Assembly: GCA_963739645.1 (NCBI GenBank)
Contig: CAVUBM010000104.1
Location: 1 to 64,000, forward strand
Origin: JASHPR01 sp963739645
GTDB taxonomy: Bacteria > Actinomycetota > Actinomycetes > Streptosporangiales > Streptosporangiaceae
DNA length: 64,000 nucleotides
Direction of reading: 5' to 3'
Positions 37,400-46,805 of this stretch are shown here, in pieces. A program made the translations under genes and the position numbers. Positions within the stretch are counted from its first letter, which is position 1; the number at the start of each line of letters is the position of its first letter. The notes beneath the pieces were generated by a model. It did no database searches, was not told the origin of the DNA, and saw only the letters and a list, made by a program, of their open reading frames with translations.

Positions 37400-37934
37400 T
37401 CATCCGTAGGTGTCCCGGGGCCCGCGGCCGCCGCGGACGCGCCACTCGCCGGGCCGCCGGGCCGGACCCGCGGCCGCGGCCGGGCCGCGCACCTTCACCC
37501 GCTGAATTGAGCCGTCGGTGAGTTCTGCGTTGAGCCGGCGGACCAGCTGCGGCGCGAGCAGCCGCACCTGGGTGGCCCAGGCGGTGGAGTCAGCGGTCAC
37601 GGTCAGCTCGCCGGCCCTCCAGGCCGTCCGGCCGGGTATGCGCGGCCAGGTCAGGCCCGACGATCTGGGCCCACCGCCCGAACACCGAGCCGACGGCGGC
37701 GGCCTCACGCCAGCCCTGGGCGCTGATCAGCCCGTCGATCGCGGCCGTCAGCGGCTGCGGGTCGTCCTGCCGCAGCCTGCGGCCAGACCGGCCGGAGGGG
37801 GGTGAGTCGGGGGAGGCGGAGCGTACTGGCTGGGTATCAGAGGGGCGTGCGGGACGGTTCCCCCTGGCCAGCGCGTCAGCCTTGGCCCGGGCCAGGGCCT
37901 CGCGCGCGAGCCGCGCCCGGTCGGCGTCAGGCAC
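37400..37934 (-). pseudogene. dciA: DciA (DUF721) replicative-helicase operator, single frameshift
   Basis: DciA loads or helps the replicative helicase DnaB in bacteria without DnaC. The GTG at 37934 overlaps the recF stop by 8 bases. The first frame reads RLAREALARAKADALARG, then GWREAAAVGSVFGRWAQIVGPDLAAHTRPD and fails at about 37620. The next frame continues with ELTVTADSTAWATQVRLLAPQLVRRLN and the terminal GPRDTYG, stop at 37400. One indel in the GGCCTGGAGGG stretch (37616-37630) explains it. Since the gene is expected to be needed, a sequencing or assembly error is the likely cause. Confidence 0.8.
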
Positions 37935-39083
37935 GGCTCACCGTCCCGCCGGACACCTCGAACTTCGCCCCGCTGAGATACGCAGGCACGTCGGCGGGCA
38001 CGGCCGCGGTGACGAGGACCTGCTCGGCATCGGAGACCAGCCGGGCCAGCCGCTCCCGCCGCCCCTCGTCAAGCTCGGCGAATACGTCGTCCAGGATCAG
38101 CACCGGGTCTTCACCGCCGGATCGCAGCAGGTCATAGGCGGCCAGCCGGAGCGCAAGCGCGAGCGACCACGACTCGCCATGGCTAGCGTAGCCGCGCGCG
38201 GGCAGCTCGCCGACGCGCAGCTCGAGCTCGTCCCGGTGCGGGCCGACCAGGCAGACGCCGCGCTCGAGCTCGGCCGGGCGGGACCGCTCCAGCGCCTGGC
38301 GCAGCGCGTCGGCGAGGGCCGCCCGGTCCGCCGGCGGATCGCCGTCCTCGCGGGCGGGCGCGGGGGAAGCCCCCGGGCCGCGCCGGGTCCGGCCTGGCGG
38401 TAGCTCATGCCCGCGCCCATGTCCTCGCCGGACACCGCCGCGTAGGCCTTGGCCACCAGCGGCCGGAGCGCCGCGACGAGCCCGAGCCGGCCCGCGGTCA
38501 GCTCCGCGCCCTTCTCGACCAGGTGCTCATCCCACACCTCCAGGGCGCTCGGCATCGCGGCCCTGGCGGCCGGGGCCCGCGCCGACTTCAGCAGCGCGGT
38601 CCGCTGCCGCAGCACCCGCTCGTAGTCGGTCCTGACCCCGGCGAAGCGCGGCCTGGTGGCCACCAGCAGGTCGTCCAGGTAGCGCCGCCGCTGGTCGGGG
38701 TCACCCTTGACCACGGCCAGGTCCTCGGGCGCGAACAGCACGCAGCGCAGCGTGCCCAGCGCCTCCCGCGGCCGCGGCAGCGGAACCCGGTTCAGCCGGA
38801 CCCGGTTCGCCTTGCCCGCGTTGACCTCGATCTCGATCAGGCTGTCCCTGACCGCCGAGGTGACCATGGCCCTGATGATGGCGCGCTCCGCGCCGTGCCT
38901 GATCAGGGGCGCGTCGGTGGCCACCCGGTGGCTGCCGAAGGTCGCAGCGTAGGCCGCCGCCTCCACCAGGTTGGTCTTGCCCTGACCGTTCGCGCCGGTG
39001 AAGGTGGTCACGCCGGCTGACAGCTCGAGGTCGGCCGCCGCGTAACTGCGGAAGTCGGTCAGCGCCAGCCTGCTCAGGTGCAC
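37927..39083 (-). pseudogene. recF: RecF recombination protein, single frameshift
   Basis: SMC-like ATPase that acts in gap repair and reloading RecA with RecO and RecR. From GTG 39083 the protein runs through HLSRLALTDFRSYAAADLEL, Walker A GANGQGKTNLVEA and the coiled middle to MSYRQAGPGAA near 38385, then shifts. One frame over, it continues with LVGPHRDELELRVGELPARG, HGESWSLALALRLA and Walker B LILDDVFAELDEGRRERLARL, to the stop at 37927. A single missing base in the CCCCCGGG region at about 38369-38380 accounts for this; the restored protein is about 385 residues. Confidence 0.82.
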
Positions 39084-39116
39084 GCCTGCGACATTAGCGC
39101 CGGTCCGGAGGGGTGA

Positions 39117-40259
39117 CTAACCACCCAGGCGGATCGGCATCAGCAGGTACCGGTAGTCGGGCTGGCCGTCCGGCGCGGGCTTGCCGGTGATCAGCGCGGG
39201 CTTGCCCGGCTCGGTGAACGACATCCGGGCCGTGTCCGAGTCGATCGCCGCCAGCCCGTCGAGCAGGTACTGCGGGTTGAACGCGATCGAGAACTCGTCG
39301 CCGTCGTAGCCGGCCTCGATCACCTCGACCGCCTGGGCCTCTTCGCCGGTGCCCGCCTCGAGCACCAGCTGGCCCGGGGTGAACGCCAGCCGGACCGCGG
39401 TGTTGCGCTCGGCCACCAGGGCCACCCGCTTCACCGCCTCGACCAGCAGGCCGGTAGACAGCTCGGCGGTGGAGGTCACGTGGCTGGGCAGGAGCGCCTG
39501 GTAGCGCGGGAACTCGCCGCCGAGCAGCCGGGTGGTGGTGCGCCGGCCGCCGCCTTCGAACCCGATCATCCCGTCGCCGCCGGCTCCCTCCGTGCCGCCC
39601 TCGCCGGGCAGGGCCAGCGCGATCGACACCTCGGCGCCGGACGTGAGCGAGCGTGCGGTCTCGGCCAGGGCCCGGGCCGGGACGAGCACGGCGGCCGACA
39701 GGTCCGGGCGGGCCGGGGTCCAGCGCAGCTCCCGCACGGCGAGCCGGTAGCGGTCGGTCGAGATGAGGGTCAGGGTGTCGCCTTCGATCTCGATCCTGAC
39801 GCCGGTCAGGGCCGGCAGCGTGTCGTCGCGCCCGGCCGCGGTGGCCGACTGGCTGACCGCTGAGGCGAACGCGTCGCTGCCCACCGAGCCGGCGGACGGC
39901 GGCATCTCCGGCAGGGCCGGGTATTCGTCCTCCGGCATTGTCAGCAGGGTGAACGTTGCGCTGCCGCAGGTCAGCACCGCCTTGCCGCCCTCGGACGCGA
40001 TCTGTACCGGCTTGGCCGGGAGGCTGCGGCTGATCTCAGCGAGCAGCCGTCCCGAGACCAGCGCGCTGCCCTCCTCCTCGGTGGTCACCACCGCGGTGGC
40101 CTGAGCGGAGACGTCGTAGTCAAAGCTGGAGAGCGTCAGCTCGTCCCCGGCGTGCAGCCGCATGCCGGCGAGCACCGGGACGGTCGGGCGGGTAGGCAGG
40201 GCGCGGGCGGTCCATGCCACGGCATCGGCCAGAATGTCGCGGTCGACTTGGAACTTCAC
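39117..40259 (-). CDS. dnaN: DNA polymerase III sliding clamp (beta)
   Basis: 380 residues in three clamp domains that close as a dimer ring around DNA and tether Pol III. It opens MKFQVDRDILADAVAWTARALPTRP, with the domain 1 pattern VLAGMRLHAGDELTLSSFDYDVSA, RDDTLPALTGVRIEIEGDTLTLISTDRYRLA in domain 2, and the peptide-pocket C-terminus YRYLLMPIRL. AGGAGGCAGCTTCCT lies before the ATG. It follows dnaA across the putative oriC and is 33 bases before recF. Intact. Confidence 0.96.
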   Translation of the reverse strand: MKFQVDRDILADAVAWTARALPTRPTVPVLAGMRLHAGDELTLSSFDYDVSAQATAVVTTEEEGSALVSGRLLAEISRSLPAKPVQIASEGGKAVLTCGSATFTLLTMPEDEYPALPEMPPSAGSVGSDAFASAVSQSATAAGRDDTLPALTGVRIEIEGDTLTLISTDRYRLAVRELRWTPARPDLSAAVLVPARALAETARSLTSGAEVSIALALPGEGGTEGAGGDGMIGFEGGGRRTTTRLLGGEFPRYQALLPSHVTSTAELSTGLLVEAVKRVALVAERNTAVRLAFTPGQLVLEAGTGEEAQAVEVIEAGYDGDEFSIAFNPQYLLDGLAAIDSDTARMSFTEPGKPALITGKPAPDGQPDYRYLLMPIRLGG

Positions 40260-40618
40260 AGGAAGCTGCCTCCTGATTCCTGGGTTAAGCGAGATGACCG
40301 TCCGGCCCGTGCCTACTTGGGTCTTGGTCTGTAACTAAATAAAGAGCAGTAGTAGTCATAGGGTCGGTGGATTCTGGGGACAGCCGGCGCTGTCGCAGGT
40401 CACCGGCGCGGACGGCGTCCACAGGCGCTGTGATTTGGTGGGGCCAGGCCGTGGCAGCCGTGTGAACATCGGGCCGTCCGCACCCGGACGCCACCTGGTT
40501 ACCCCCTGGTCGACGGGAGTTTTCCTCTGGATGTCCCAGGTCTGTCCACACATTTATCCACAACCTGTGTGCGTTGATTGTGTGGCCCGGCCCTGGTATG
40601 CGTATCTTCACCGGACGT
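40260..40618. other. putative oriC (dnaA-dnaN intergenic region)
   Basis: 360 bases between dnaA and dnaN, the usual actinomycete origin site. A perfect DnaA box TTATCCACA is at 40554-40562, with CTGTCCACA at 40542-40550 and weaker matches at 40415 and (reverse) 40375 and 40460. An AT-rich stretch, unusual for this GC-rich DNA, is at 40330-40362 and could be the unwinding element. Fewer boxes are seen than the 15-20 typical of Streptomyces, so part of the origin may lie upstream of dnaA. Confidence 0.65.
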
Positions 40619-42331
40619 TCACCCGGACAGCGCCTGCTGCTTGATTCGGTTCGTGAGCTCGGTGACCTGGTTGTATATCGAGCGGCGTTCGGCCATCAGG
40701 GACCGGATCTTCTTGTCCGCATGCATGACCGTGGTGTGGTCGCGGCCGCCGAACTGCTGGCCGATCTTCGGCAGTGAGAGGTCGGTCAGCTCCCGGCACA
40801 GGTACATGGCGATCTGCCGGGCGGTCACCAGCACCCGGGACCTGGACGTGCCGCACAGGTCGTCGATGGACAGCCCGAAGTAGGAAGCGGTCTGGCCCAT
40901 GATCGTCGAGGCCGTGATCTCTGGTCCCTGCGCTTCGGGGATCAGGTCCTTGAGCACGAACTCGGCAAGCTGGAGGTCGACCGACTGCCGGTTCAGGCTG
41001 GCGAACGCGGTGACCCGGATCAGCGCGCCCTCGAGCTCGCGGATGTTGGTGGAGATCCGGCTCGCGATGTACTCGAGCGCGTCGGGCGGCGCGTTGAGCC
41101 GGTCCTGGACGGCCTTCTTGCGCAGGATGGCGATCCGGGTCTCGAGCTCGGGCGGCTGGACGTCGGTGAGCAGCCCCCACTCGAACCTGCTCCGCAGCCG
41201 GTCTTCGAGAGTGACCAGCCGCTTGGGCGCGCGGTCGCTGGAGATGACGATCTGCTTGCTGGCGTTGTGCAGCGTGTTGAACGTGTGGAAGAACTCCTCC
41301 TGGGTTCCTTCCTTGTTCTCCAGGAACTGGATGTCGTCCACCAGCAGCACGTCGACGTCGCGGTAGCGGCGGCGGAAGCCGTCCTGCTTGCCGTCCCTGA
41401 TCATGTTGATGAAGTCGTTGGTGAACTCCTCCGAGCTCACGTAGCGCACCTTGACGCCCTGGTACAGGCTCTGCGCGTAATGGCCGATGGCGTGCAGCAG
41501 GTGAGTCTTGCCCAGGCCGGAGTCGCCGTAGATGAACAGCGGGTTGTACGCCTTGGCGGGCGCCTCGGCCACGGCCACGGCCGCGGCGTGAGCGAACCTG
41601 TTGCTCGAGCCGATGACGAACGTCTCGAACGTGTACTTGGGGTTCAGCCTGGCCTGCGCGGGACGGGGCGTGCCGGACAGCACGCCCGGCGAGAACCCCG
41701 CGGGCCCGGGCCGGCCGCCGGGGATGTCCTGGGCGGGGGGACGGGCCGGGGAGATGTCCGCAGCAGGCCCGATGCCGGGGCCTCGCGGGCCGCCGAGGAG
41801 GCCGATGCCATCGTCGGGGTAGGTGCCGGCGCGCGCGGGGCCGTCGTCGACGATCCGCTGCAGCGGGCCGGTGGTGGCCTCGGCCAGCGAGTCAGCGGCC
41901 TCCTCGTCGCGTCGGCCGGTCAGGGCATGGCGGCCTGCCGGGTGGTGGCCCGGATCGGCTTCCTGGCCCGGGGACTGCGGCGGGATGACATGGCGGGGCG
42001 GGCCGGAATGCAGGTCGGCTCCGGGTTCGAGCCCGGTGGGGACGCCGAAGCCGGGCGGCGGGGCGGCCGTGACCGCGGTCGGGTCGACGGTGACCGCCAG
42101 CTGGATGTTCCGGCCCAGCTCCCGGGACAGCGCGTTGGTGATCAGTGCGCGCAGCCTGGTTTCCAGCTGTTCCTTGACGAACTCGTTGGGCGTGGCGATC
42201 AGCGCGGTGTTCTCTACCAGGCCAAGCGGCCGGGTGAGCTGCAGCCAGGCCCGGTGCGCGGGCTCGATCTGCATGCCGGCCAGCTCGTCCAGCGACCTGG
42301 CCCAAACTTCCGCGAGGTCTGCTTCACTCAT
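40619..42331 (-). CDS. dnaA: chromosomal replication initiator protein DnaA
   Basis: Binds DnaA boxes and melts oriC as an ATP-dependent filament. The 570-residue protein has domain I (MSEADLAEVWARSLDELAG), a long Pro/Gly-rich domain II as in actinomycetes, the AAA+ domain with Walker A GDSGLGKTHLLHAIG and Walker B VLLVDDIQFLENK, and the domain IV HTH with LSLPKIGQQFGGRDHTTVMHA. ATG at 42331 with GAGGTGAACGG upstream is preferred over a GTG at 42355. Head of the dnaA-dnaN-recF-dciA run on the minus strand. Confidence 0.96.
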   Translation of the reverse strand: MSEADLAEVWARSLDELAGMQIEPAHRAWLQLTRPLGLVENTALIATPNEFVKEQLETRLRALITNALSRELGRNIQLAVTVDPTAVTAAPPPGFGVPTGLEPGADLHSGPPRHVIPPQSPGQEADPGHHPAGRHALTGRRDEEAADSLAEATTGPLQRIVDDGPARAGTYPDDGIGLLGGPRGPGIGPAADISPARPPAQDIPGGRPGPAGFSPGVLSGTPRPAQARLNPKYTFETFVIGSSNRFAHAAAVAVAEAPAKAYNPLFIYGDSGLGKTHLLHAIGHYAQSLYQGVKVRYVSSEEFTNDFINMIRDGKQDGFRRRYRDVDVLLVDDIQFLENKEGTQEEFFHTFNTLHNASKQIVISSDRAPKRLVTLEDRLRSRFEWGLLTDVQPPELETRIAILRKKAVQDRLNAPPDALEYIASRISTNIRELEGALIRVTAFASLNRQSVDLQLAEFVLKDLIPEAQGPEITASTIMGQTASYFGLSIDDLCGTSRSRVLVTARQIAMYLCRELTDLSLPKIGQQFGGRDHTTVMHADKKIRSLMAERRSIYNQVTELTNRIKQQALSG

Positions 42332-42739
42332 TGGCCGTTCACCTCGCGCCCCCACATATGATCAACAGGTTTATCCACAGGTTGTGCACGTTGCACCTGG
42401 TGCAGCAGCAGCCCCATTCGTCGCCCGGAGCGAGAGCCACGGCGACCCTCTATGTCCCCAATCCCCGTGGCCAGGATCTCTATCCACAGCCTAGGGGTCG
42501 GCTTCGGCGCACGTTTGGCAAACGGGAAGTGTTGCGGAGGGTGCAAGTGGGATCCTGAGCAGTGACGACCGTGGACGGGCCGGTCGGCCCGGCGCCGGTT
42601 TGACCAGTGGCTCCCGGGCGCGTACCGTGCATGAGTCCGGCTATCCGTAGGGCTGGCGTTAGCGTGTGCCGAAAACGGCCCTCTGCTCGCCTGGCACGGG
42701 TAATCCATTCTTGATCCTGTCCTGCGTTCTGGAGTCCCG
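42332..42739. promoter_or_regulatory. dnaA-rpmH divergent region with DnaA boxes
   Basis: About 408 bases holding promoters for dnaA (minus) and rpmH (plus). DnaA-box-like sites: TTATCCACA at 42371-42379, TTGTGCACG at 42382-42390, CTATCCACA at 42480-42488. They could autoregulate dnaA or extend the origin. No small gene is evident. Confidence 0.65.
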
Positions 42740-42877
42740 GTGAGCAAGCGTACGTTCCAGCCGAACAACCGTCACCGCGCAAAGACGCACGGGTTCCGGC
42801 TGCGCATGCGGACCCGCGCTGGGCGCGCGATCCTGTCCGCGCGGCGCCGCAAGGGGCGCACGCGGGTCAGTGCCTGA
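42740..42877 (+). CDS. rpmH: 50S ribosomal protein L34
   Basis: 45 residues, too short for many gene finders: SKRTFQPNNRHRAKTHGFR then LRMRTRAGRAILSARRRKGR and TRVSA. It matches L34 over its whole length (usual size 44-47). Start is GTG at 42740 with TGGAG upstream. First gene of the conserved rpmH-rnpA-yidD-yidC-khpB-rsmG-parAB run, divergent from dnaA. Confidence 0.95.
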   Translation: MSKRTFQPNNRHRAKTHGFRLRMRTRAGRAILSARRRKGRTRVSA

Positions 42878-42926
42878 CCTGAGGAGGGCCAGCTGCGCGG
42901 GCCCGCGGGTCCGGTGGTGACCGCGG

Positions 42927-43289
42927 ATGCTTCCCGCAGCCGCGCGGATGCGGCGGCGCATCGATTTCTCCCGCGCGGTGCGCAGCGGCCGCCGGGCGAG
43001 CCGGAAGCTGATCTCCGCGCACCTGCTCAGCCGGGCGGGGAACGATGAGCCGGCCCGGGTCGGGTTCGTGGTGAGCCGCGCGGTAGGAGGTGCGGTCGTG
43101 CGGAACAAGGTGCGGCGCAGGCTGCGTCATCTGGCCCGCGGGTATCTCGGGTCGCTCCCTGAAGGTAGCCTGTTGGTGGTGCGTGCCAATCCCCCGGCCG
43201 CTACCGCACGCCAGGCGGATCTCGCCGCCGAACTCGACCTGGTACTCGGAGCATTGCTTCGGCGGCAGGGTGGGACGCAGCGTCCATGA
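42927..43289 (+). CDS. rnpA: ribonuclease P protein component
   Basis: 120-residue basic protein that helps the RNase P RNA cleave tRNA 5' leaders. It shows LPAAARMRRRIDFSRAVRSG, the RNR motif region VVRNKVRRRLRHLAR and the conserved ARVGFVVSRAVGGAV strand. Ends 4 bases into the yidD start (ATGA overlap), so the two are translationally coupled. Confidence 0.93.
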   Translation: MLPAAARMRRRIDFSRAVRSGRRASRKLISAHLLSRAGNDEPARVGFVVSRAVGGAVVRNKVRRRLRHLARGYLGSLPEGSLLVVRANPPAATARQADLAAELDLVLGALLRRQGGTQRP

Positions 43290-43651
43290 CGAGCACAGAG
43301 CAGAATAGGACCAGGGAGCGGCTGTCGGCCGCCGCCTGGGTTCTGGTGCTGCTCCTGAACGGATACCGGCGCTTCATCAGCCCGCTGCTCGCTGAGCGCT
43401 GCCGGTTTTACCCGTCCTGCAGTGCATACGCGCTCGAGGCGGTGCAGGTGCACGGCGCGTTGCGCGGCAGCTGGCTGGCTGCCCGGCGGCTGAGCCGCTG
43501 CCATCCGTTCCACGCGGGAGGGCTGGACCCGGTTCCGGCGCCGCGGCGGCCGGCGGAGACCGAGCCCGGCCGGGCCGAGGCGGGATTCCGGCCCAGCGCG
43601 CCGCGCCCGGCCGGGGGGCAGACGGCCCCGATCAGATCTCAAGGGAGCTAG
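43286..43651 (+). CDS. yidD: membrane protein insertion efficiency factor YidD
   Basis: 121 residues, peripheral inner-membrane protein that aids YidC-dependent insertion. The family core LLNGYRRFISPLLAERCRFYPSCSAYALEAVQVHG with its three cysteines and the second block RLSRCHPFHAGGLDPVP are both present. The last 35 residues are a low-complexity tail (rich in P, A and R). ATG overlaps the rnpA stop; yidC starts 3 bases after its stop. Confidence 0.92.
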   Translation: MTSTEQNRTRERLSAAAWVLVLLLNGYRRFISPLLAERCRFYPSCSAYALEAVQVHGALRGSWLAARRLSRCHPFHAGGLDPVPAPRRPAETEPGRAEAGFRPSAPRPAGGQTAPIRSQGS

Positions 43652-43654
43652 CCG

Positions 43655-44815
43655 GTGGGGAATCCGCTTAACCCGGTCTACGAGGCCGTGGCATGGGTGC
43701 TCAAGGGGATTTACGGCTACCTGAGCCCGATCTTCGGTGCCACCAGCGGGTGGACCTGGGCGCTCTCCATCGTGATCCTCGTCGTCCTGATGCGGCTCAT
43801 CATGGTGCCGCTGTTTATCAAGCAGATGCACACGACGCGGGCGATGTCGGCGCTGGCGCCGCAGATGCAGGCCCTGCGCAAGAAGTACAAGAACGACAAG
43901 CAGACGCTGCAGCAAGAGACCATGAAGCTCTACCAGCAGGCGGGCGTCAACCCGCTGATGGGGTGCCTCCCGGTGGTGCTGCAGCTGCCGATGTTCTTCG
44001 CGCTGTTCAGCGTGCTGCGGGCGATTGCCGAGTGGAAGCCGGGCGAGCCGCCCAAGTACGGGCTGACCGAGCAGATGGTCGAGAGCGCCCGGCATGCGAA
44101 GATTCTCGGCGTCACGATCGCGGACAAGTTCCTGTTCTCGCACGGCGTCCCGTTGCACGCCAAGGTCGTGATCCTGGCGTTCGTCCTGATCAGTATGGCG
44201 ACGACCTACCTGACCGTGCGGCAGAGCATGAAGCGCGGCATGATGCCCGCTGCGACCCCGGACAACCCGATGGGCCAGTCGCAGAAATACATGATGTACA
44301 TCATGCCGTTCTTCGCGCTGTCGGGTCTGTACTGGCCGTTCGGGCTGGTCCTCTACTGGGTGACGACGAACGTGTGGACGCTCGGACAGCAGTGGGTGCT
44401 GTTCCGGAGGTACCCGCAGCCTGTCACGGCCGGAGCGGCCGCCGGGACGGCTGCCCCCAGCCCCGTGATCGCCCCCAGCGCGACCGGCCGCAGCACCACC
44501 AAGCCGCCCAAGCGCGTGACATCCGGCCCGGCTGGATCGGGCTCAGCGGCGGGCCAGGCGGACCAGGGCGGGTCGAATGGCTCCGCCCCGAGAAACGCCA
44601 ACGGCGCCCAGCCCAAGAACGCCGGCCGCAAGGCCGCCGGCGCCCAGCCCTCCGGGTCGAGCGCGGCGGCCCAGCCGTCGGCGAACGGCGGCGGGATGCT
44701 GCGCAGGCTCGGCAAGCGGGCCGAGCCCGAGCCGCCGCCGCCCGAGCCCGAGGTTAAGCTCGTCAGGCAGCAGAAGCAGCGGCAGTCTCGCAGCAAGCGC
44801 TCGGGAAAGCGGTGA
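43655..44815 (+). CDS. yidC: membrane protein insertase YidC
   Basis: 386-residue insertase that places proteins into the cytoplasmic membrane alone or with Sec. GTG start at 43655. Membrane segments include WTWALSIVILVVLMRLIMVPLF, the conserved hydrophilic-groove arginine in the same helix, GCLPVVLQLPMFFALFSVL, a third at VVILAFVLISMATTYLTV, and the fourth with the FFALSGLYWPFGLVLYWVTTN motif. The C-terminal 120 residues are disordered and end basic (KQKQRQSRSKRSGKR), typical of actinobacterial YidC contacting the ribosome. Confidence 0.94.
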   Translation: MGNPLNPVYEAVAWVLKGIYGYLSPIFGATSGWTWALSIVILVVLMRLIMVPLFIKQMHTTRAMSALAPQMQALRKKYKNDKQTLQQETMKLYQQAGVNPLMGCLPVVLQLPMFFALFSVLRAIAEWKPGEPPKYGLTEQMVESARHAKILGVTIADKFLFSHGVPLHAKVVILAFVLISMATTYLTVRQSMKRGMMPAATPDNPMGQSQKYMMYIMPFFALSGLYWPFGLVLYWVTTNVWTLGQQWVLFRRYPQPVTAGAAAGTAAPSPVIAPSATGRSTTKPPKRVTSGPAGSGSAAGQADQGGSNGSAPRNANGAQPKNAGRKAAGAQPSGSSAAAQPSANGGGMLRRLGKRAEPEPPPPEPEVKLVRQQKQRQSRSKRSGKR

Positions 44816-44892
44816 GAACCTGGCCGCCGAGCGCGGCCCGCTGAGTCAGCACAGGTCCAGAGGTCCAAACCCGGTACGTAGGAGGCCCGATC

Positions 44893-45624
44893 GTGAGCCA
44901 AGGGGAGAGCGCGGTCACCGACCCGTCCGCGCCAGATCAGTCCCAAGCAGGGCAGGCGGCGGAGCCGGCCGACGGGACTGACGCATCCGGGATTCCGGCC
45001 GAGGCGATGGCTGCGGGGGACGACCTTGACACGCCTGGCGCCGGCCCGTCTGATGCTGATGACGCCGACGGCGAGGCCAGCGCGGACGGCGGGTCGGAAG
45101 CGGCTGCGGGCTTCCCCGAGGCGGCCGGGCAGGCGCCTGACCAGGACGGCGAGGGCACGGCTGATCTCGCGGACCTGGAACTCGAAGGTGAGATAGCGGC
45201 CGATTACATCGAGGGGCTGCTCGACGTGGCCGACCTCGACGGAGACATCGACATGGATGTCGAAGGGGACCGGGCGCTGGTTTCCGTGGTCGGAGCGACC
45301 CTGGATGAGCTGGTCGGGTCGGGAGGAGAGGTCCTCGAGGCGCTGCAGGAGCTGACGCGGCTTGCGGTGCACCGGCAGACGGGCAACCGCACCAGAATCA
45401 TGATCGACGTCGGCGGGTACCGCCTGCGGCGCCGCACCGAACTGGCGGAGACCGGCCGCGAGGCGGCCGATGAGGTGAAGCGCACCGGCGTGCCCAAGAA
45501 GCTCTGGGCGATGAACCCGTTCGAGCGCAAGATTGTGCACGACGCCGTGGCCGCCGCCGGGCTGCGGAGCGAGTCCGAGGGCGAGGAGCCGGACCGTCGG
45601 GTGGTAGTCCTGCCCGGGAGCTGA
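44893..45624 (+). CDS. khpB: Jag/KhpB RNA-binding protein (KH-R3H)
   Basis: 243 residues. The N-terminal half is acidic and low complexity (D, E, A, G). The folded part begins at about 100 with IAADYIEGLLDVADLDGDI, has a KH domain around LVGSGGEVLEALQELTRLAV, and ends in an R3H domain with RIMIDVGGYRLRRR and AMNPFERKIVHDAVAAAG. It binds RNA and in other bacteria affects cell division and envelope growth. Start is GTG at 44893. rsmG begins 6 bases after its stop. Confidence 0.9.
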   Translation: MSQGESAVTDPSAPDQSQAGQAAEPADGTDASGIPAEAMAAGDDLDTPGAGPSDADDADGEASADGGSEAAAGFPEAAGQAPDQDGEGTADLADLELEGEIAADYIEGLLDVADLDGDIDMDVEGDRALVSVVGATLDELVGSGGEVLEALQELTRLAVHRQTGNRTRIMIDVGGYRLRRRTELAETGREAADEVKRTGVPKKLWAMNPFERKIVHDAVAAAGLRSESEGEEPDRRVVVLPGS

Positions 45625-45630
45625 GCCAGG

Positions 45631-46395
45631 GTGGCTTCTGGCCCGCCCCCGGCGGCCGCGCCCGAGCCTCAGCCGCCGCCGGCACCGCCGGAGGCCAGGA
45701 GCTTGTTCGGCCCGGCGATCGGGCTCGCCGAGCGCTATGCCGCGCTGCTGGCAGGCCCGGGCGTGACGCGCGGCCTGATCGGCCCCCGGGAGACGGCGCG
45801 GCTGTGGGACAGGCACCTGCTGAACTGTGCGGCCGTGGCCGAGATGATCCCGCACCGGAGCTCGGTCATCGACCTGGGTTCCGGTGCGGGGCTGCCCGGG
45901 ATCGTGCTCGCGATGCTGCTCCCGGAGTCCGAGATCGTGCTGCTGGAGCCGATGGCGCGCCGGGCCAGCTTCCTGGATGACTGCGTGCGGCAACTCGGCC
46001 TCGGCAACGCCAGGGTCTGCCGGCAGCGGGCCGAGGAGGCAGCCGGGCGGCTGGCCGGCGACGTGGTGACCGCTCGCGCGGTGGCGCCGCTGGAGCGGCT
46101 GGCCGTCCTGGCGCTGGGCCTGACCCGGCCCGGAGGCCTCGTTCTGGCCCTGAAAGGAGCCAGTGCGGAGCAGGAAGTCGCCCAGGCCCGTCCCGTGCTG
46201 GACAGGCTGGGTGCGCGGGACGTGGCAGTCGTGCACGCTGGGAGCGGTAGGGTCAGTCCGCCGCCCACAATCGTCCGGTTCACCGCCGCTGCCGCCACCC
46301 CCTCCGGTGCGGGCCGACGGCCCGGCGGGGCACGCCGCCGGCAGCGGGGCATCAGGCCCCGGGAGGAGAAAGATCTTGATGACGGCCGCCGCTGA
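45631..46395 (+). CDS. rsmG: 16S rRNA (guanine527-N7)-methyltransferase
   Basis: 254 residues with the GidB/RsmG fold. Family motifs: LIGPRETARLWDRHLLNCAAV (substrate side), VIDLGSGAGLPGIVLAMLLPE (SAM motif I), LLEPMARRASFLDDC and ARAVAPLERLAVLAL. Loss of this enzyme in other bacteria gives low-level streptomycin resistance. A 30-residue Pro/Ala-rich N-terminal extension precedes the domain, and a basic tail (RRPGGARRRQRGI) follows. Start is GTG at 45631 with GGGAGCTGAG before it. Confidence 0.92.
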   Translation: MASGPPPAAAPEPQPPPAPPEARSLFGPAIGLAERYAALLAGPGVTRGLIGPRETARLWDRHLLNCAAVAEMIPHRSSVIDLGSGAGLPGIVLAMLLPESEIVLLEPMARRASFLDDCVRQLGLGNARVCRQRAEEAAGRLAGDVVTARAVAPLERLAVLALGLTRPGGLVLALKGASAEQEVAQARPVLDRLGARDVAVVHAGSGRVSPPPTIVRFTAAAATPSGAGRRPGGARRRQRGIRPREEKDLDDGRR

Positions 46396-46584
46396 TGGCC
46401 TGGGATGGCCGGGCCAGCCGGACCAGGAACGTGCTGTGCCGGCCGGAGACGGTGACGGGATTCCCGCCCCGGATGCGCTCGGCTGGCCAGCGCCGGGACC
46501 CAGCGCGGTTCAGGGTGGTGGCGTGCCGGACGGGCCCGATGCACCGGAAGCCGGACCCGACGCCGCGCCGGCTGCGCCGGGTCC

Positions 46585-46600
46585 GGTTTCACGTGGAACA
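46585..46600. promoter_or_regulatory. parS-like site upstream of/in parA
   Basis: GGTTTCACGTGGAACA, differing from the parS consensus TGTTTCACGTGAAACA at two positions. It lies in the rsmG-parA interval, before the preferred parA start at 46806. Confidence 0.8.
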
Positions 46601-46805
46601 GGCTCCTACCGCTGCTGAAGGCCTGGGCGCGGCCTCCAGGGACATCGCGATGGACCTGGCCGTGGGCGTGAAGGCGGTGGGCCGCCACCACGCCCCGGTG
46701 CTGCGGCCGCGCGTGGCCGCGGCCACGCGGCGTGGCGTCCAGGCACCGGAGGCGGCGGGTTTCGGCGCGCCGGACGTGCCCGTGAGCCAGGACGACCGGG
46801 AGATA

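Noticed and set aside
44353..46236. 627-codon open frame antisense to yidC, khpB and rsmG
   Set aside because: Crosses three well-supported genes and has no family similarity.
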